Shown here: positions 52,122-55,519 of the stretch, in pieces
Position numbering within the stretch: the first letter of the stretch is position 1
Layout: each line of letters opens with the position of its first letter
Source of the DNA: Candidatus Daviesbacteria bacterium RIFCSPLOWO2_01_FULL_39_23
GTDB lineage: Bacteria > Patescibacteriota > Microgenomatia > Daviesbacterales > UBA10151
NCBI GenBank assembly: GCA_001776935.1
Contig: MFDN01000006.1
Location: 24,414 to 79,932 of the forward strand
Reading direction: 5' to 3'
Length of the DNA: 55,519 nt
Notes under the pieces: generated by a model
What the model was told of the DNA's origin: nothing
The model's database searches: none
Seen by the model: only the letters and a program-made list of their open reading frames with translations
Made by a program: the position numbers and the translations under genes

Positions 52122-53270
52122 TTATTTATATATCAATCCTGCTGTAGAAGTCACAAAAGGAGCCAGGATAACTCTCCTTCTTATTGTGTCTATGCTGTCT
52201 ACCAAAAGCGTGACTGTTTTTCCAACCTCATAATTTGCATCAGGATTCATTTTTGCTGCCGGCAGAAACCCTTCCACCTCATCAGCCAACCGCAGGGTTA
52301 CGCCCTGTTCTGAAACAGAAAGCACCTCTCCCTTTATTACATCATCCGGAGTGTAGCTTTTTGCAGCTTTTGTAAACGGATCTTCTTTCAGTTGTTTTAT
52401 GGATAAGTTTAACCTGCCTAACTCTTCATCCAAACCCAATATTAAAACTTCAACGCTGTCACCCCGCGCATAATCTAAAGACAAATCATCCACCTTGTCC
52501 CACGAAACATCAGAAATAAAGACCAATCCCTCGGCACCGGACACATCCACCACCAAACCAAACGGCAAAACAGCCACAATCTTGCCCGTCATTTTTTGAT
52601 CTTTTTTAAATTCAGACAGCTTCTTTTTGACTTCATCGGAAACTTGCCCGCGCTGGGAAAAGATAAGCTTATTATTGTTTTGATCCACCTCAATAACAGT
52701 GATCGTTAAATCCTGGCCTATTAAATTTTCCATTCCTTCCCCTGATTTGGACAAAAGCTCAAATCCGACCTGAGAGTTGGGCAAAAATCCCCTTGTGCCT
52801 GCAGCCTCCACAATTAAACCGCCTTTATTAACTTCTATTACTTTACCCTGCAGTTTGCTTTTTTGATTCCGGGCGCTTACAAATTTAGACCAATCCATAG
52901 GCCTTCTGCCTCGAAAAGATTTCCCTCCACGAAATCCCCCTCTGCCGGAAGAACGCATATCGCGCATTGCTATTGATTGCCGGTCAAAAGACAAGACTAC
53001 CTGACCATGTTCGTTTTCCTGCATGCTGACAAAAGCTTTAAGCTTATCCCCTACTTTTAAATCTTTTAATACCGGTTGCGGAATTTCCCGGGTTGCAATT
53101 GCACCTTCTGATTTGGTGCCTAAATCTAAAACAATTTCTTTATCGGAAATAGAAACAATCTCCCCTTCAACTTCTTGTCCCCTGTGAAGAGTGGATAGCT
53201 TTTGTGGTTGAGAAGCTAAAAGCTCCTCCATAATAGATTTTGAAGAATTAGTTAATGAGTTTTTTGACAA
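52122..53270 (-). CDS. rpsA: 30S ribosomal protein S1
   Basis: multiple S1 repeats: GQEVEGEIVSISDKEIVLDLGTKSEGAI, LQGKVIEVNKGGLIVEAAGTRGFLP, GLVFISDVSWDKV. Confidence 0.92.
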   Translation of the reverse strand: MSKNSLTNSSKSIMEELLASQPQKLSTLHRGQEVEGEIVSISDKEIVLDLGTKSEGAIATREIPQPVLKDLKVGDKLKAFVSMQENEHGQVVLSFDRQSIAMRDMRSSGRGGFRGGKSFRGRRPMDWSKFVSARNQKSKLQGKVIEVNKGGLIVEAAGTRGFLPNSQVGFELLSKSGEGMENLIGQDLTITVIEVDQNNNKLIFSQRGQVSDEVKKKLSEFKKDQKMTGKIVAVLPFGLVVDVSGAEGLVFISDVSWDKVDDLSLDYARGDSVEVLILGLDEELGRLNLSIKQLKEDPFTKAAKSYTPDDVIKGEVLSVSEQGVTLRLADEVEGFLPAAKMNPDANYEVGKTVTLLVDSIDTIRRRVILAPFVTSTAGLIYK

Positions 53271-53378
53271 ACATGGTCACCTTGCTTTCTTTGATAGTTA
53301 GCTATTCGCTTTTGGCTATTGGTCATTCGCAATCTCTTGCGAAGAGCTAACAGCTAGCGGCTAAAAGCTTATTAAAAT

Positions 53379-53496
53379 CCCGGCAATGAGGTATTTTCAC
53401 ATAACCTTTCGGATACATTATCGTCCCCGCTAAGCCGTTTCACTTCTGAGTTCGGGATGGGATCAGGTGGAACCGACTCGCTCAAATCACCGAGGA
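53379..53496 (-). rRNA. rrf: 5S rRNA (ends approximate)
   Basis: cgtttcacttctgagttcgggatgggatcaggtggaacc, reverse complement of 5S core. Confidence 0.85.
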
Positions 53497-53916
53497 ACCT
53501 ATATTATCAAAATAAAACCGGAATTTCAACACACAAAATTAAGGAGCTTTGCACTTCAAAATGTGAATACGGACTTGACAAGCTGTTAGCTTTTCGCTAT
53601 TGGCTATTGGCAATTTCTTGCTAAAAACTAACAGCTAATGGCTAAAGCCAGTCGAAGGCTGCCAAAAAATCTCAACGATGACCATTAGTATTGGTAGGCT
53701 AAATACCTTACAGCACTTACACCGCCAACCTATCAACCTGGTAGTCTCCCAGGGGTCTTACAATCCCTTGCGGGATTGCTTTTCAAGATTCCTCATCTTG
53801 GGGTCTGCTTCGTGCTTAGATGCTTTCAGCGCTTATCAGAAAACAACGTAGCTACCCTGCGCTGCACTTTTGGTACAACAGGCACACTAGAGGTTGCCTC
53901 ATCTCGGTCCTCTCGT

Positions 53917-54616
53917 CATTTCGTTAGCTCTAATTTCTTAGAGAATCAGACTATATCTTTTCCGTCGCCTTCACGTTACGGAATTGGCATATAATATGAG
54001 TTTAATTTCCAGAATATCTGGTACCTCATATATCAGTCGTTACAGGGACATCTTCTAAAGCATTCCTTTGCGATGAAAAATAGTTATAACTTTGCATCTT
54101 CTTAATCCAAATCGCAGTATTTTGTTTGAACAACATCTTTTGCTGTAATTTTGGAATAATCTTTAACATCAAGTTAACTTGTTTTTTCTTAAATCGCAGG
54201 TATGGCTTAAGATTGACGAGAACTTCAAATACTCTTTGAAATCCTTCAATACGTAGTTCACTAATATGATCACGCCGGGTATAAATATACCCGCAATCTA
54301 AAACCTCTTTAATCCATTTAATCTTATCAATATGACGACTATCTTGATAAAAACAAATTACTGTTTTCACCCTAAAAGTCTCTTCACCTGCTTTCCGACG
54401 GTGCATCTGAAGCATAATACTTCCATCACCATCCAGAAAACCTGCAATATATGCAAGATCTAGTGGATTTGCTTTAGAGAGTCTTCCCACGGTATTACCC
54501 ATTGACTTTTTTGTTATGGATTTAGCATAGAACCAAACTAAACCCAAAGTCAAGAGGGCTTCACCGTTTTTAGCCAAGTTGTCAAGGTCGATTTCTCGAC
54601 CAAGTAGCAATTTCTT
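53917..54616 (-). other. group I-like intron in 23S sarcin-ricin loop (between E. coli U2656 and A2657)
   Basis: 5' exon CUAGU | intron AAGAAAUU...AACGAAAUG | ACGAGAGGACC; exon ends in U, intron ends in G; AAGAUAUAGUCUGA P7-like. Confidence 0.8.
54026..54502 (-). CDS. LAGLIDADG homing endonuclease within 23S intron (open frame extends to 54637)
   Basis: LAYIAGFLDGDGSIMLQMHRRK; intron location; start at MGNTVGRL is a guess. Confidence 0.88.
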   Translation of the reverse strand: MGNTVGRLSKANPLDLAYIAGFLDGDGSIMLQMHRRKAGEETFRVKTVICFYQDSRHIDKIKWIKEVLDCGYIYTRRDHISELRIEGFQRVFEVLVNLKPYLRFKKKQVNLMLKIIPKLQQKMLFKQNTAIWIKKMQSYNYFSSQRNALEDVPVTTDI

Positions 54617-54773
54617 ACTAGAGACAACTCCCCTCAAGAATCAAAACGCCCATACTGGATAGAGTCCGAGCTGTCTTACGACGCTCTGAACCCAGCTCGC
54701 GTACCGCTTTAACTGGCGAACAGCCAGACGCTTGGGACCTGCTTCAGCCCCGCGCTGCGATGAGCCGACATCG

Positions 54774-55065
54774 CTGTCGGATTTTCTGCAATTACTTGCA
54801 GGATCAGACTATACCTTCATCCCGATGTATCATCGGGAGCTAGCCTTTTATTCAAGTTTTTAATCCGGAATATCCGGAACCTTAAATAATGGTCCAATGG
54901 ACCAAAGTCGTTACGGGGTCCGACGTAACGTCGGACTTCCCTCGGTATTATCCTTCAATTACTTTTAGGACTTCACCGATTTTAGCTAGTAAATTTACAA
55001 AAAGACTTTTATTTCCAAGTTATAACAGCGCTACAGAATTACTTCTGCCACACCCCGATGTGTTG
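54774..55065 (-). other. ORF-less group I-like intron in 23S at E. coli U2500/C2501
   Basis: GGCACCU | CAACACAUCGG...CCGACAG | CGAUGUCGG; GGUAUAGUCUGAUCCUGC P7-like. Confidence 0.78.
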
Positions 55066-55108
55066 AGGTGCCGAACCTTGCCGTCCTTGTGGACTGTAGG
55101 GCAAGACT

Positions 55109-55139
<31 letters not shown>

Positions 55140-55467
55140 ATAAGCCCTGACGTTCCCACGAACAATCAGGGGATCATTAAGACCTACTTTCGTATTAGCT
55201 CGACTTGTGAGTCTCGCTATTAAGCACACTTTATACCTTTACGCTTGATGCGCGATTTCCTTACGCGCTAAGTGTACCTTAGTACCCCTCCGTTACTCTT
55301 TTGGAGGGAACCGCCCCAGTTAAACTGCCCGCCAGACCTTGTCTCATTCCCTGTTTTTATAAGGGAGTAGGTAAGACCTAAATTCAAAAAAGAGAGGTGT
55401 TTCATTGTCCTCCGACGTTACGTCGGAGTCCCTCCTACGCTACACAATTTTAAATTTAAATCAGGGT

Positions 55468-55503
<36 letters not shown>

Positions 55504-55519
55504 AAGTATGGGAAGGCCG

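Overview
The window looks like part of a Candidate Phyla Radiation (Patescibacteria, possibly Microgenomates-type) genome; this is inferred from gene content and protein style, not from a search. Housekeeping genes: ndk, argS, comEC, comEA, leuS, rho, radA, rpsA, 5S rRNA, and the 3' part of a 23S rRNA gene carrying two group I-like introns, one with a LAGLIDADG ORF. Four things stand out. (1) A complete F1-type ATPase head operon (delta, alpha, gamma, beta, epsilon plus a b-like stalk) has no subunit a. Its c-like hairpin lacks the TM2 carboxylate and is fused to a secreted domain that also occurs in two giant surface proteins, one of which is the next gene. This is a candidate F1-like-X0 surface machine. 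(2) The two giant proteins (3440 and 2538 aa) each start with cytoplasmic MerR/excisionase-type HTH domain(s), then one TM segment, then a huge fibre-like ectodomain. Palindromes lie at their own starts. (3) One tRNA-Ala gene appears nested inside the T-loop of another tRNA-Ala gene, on a long base-paired stem. (4) Several families of palindromic or low-complexity repeats occur both between genes and in frame inside genes (giant protein, O-antigen ligase-like, radA, leuS, rho, c-like signal peptide). No CRISPR array or transposase was seen.
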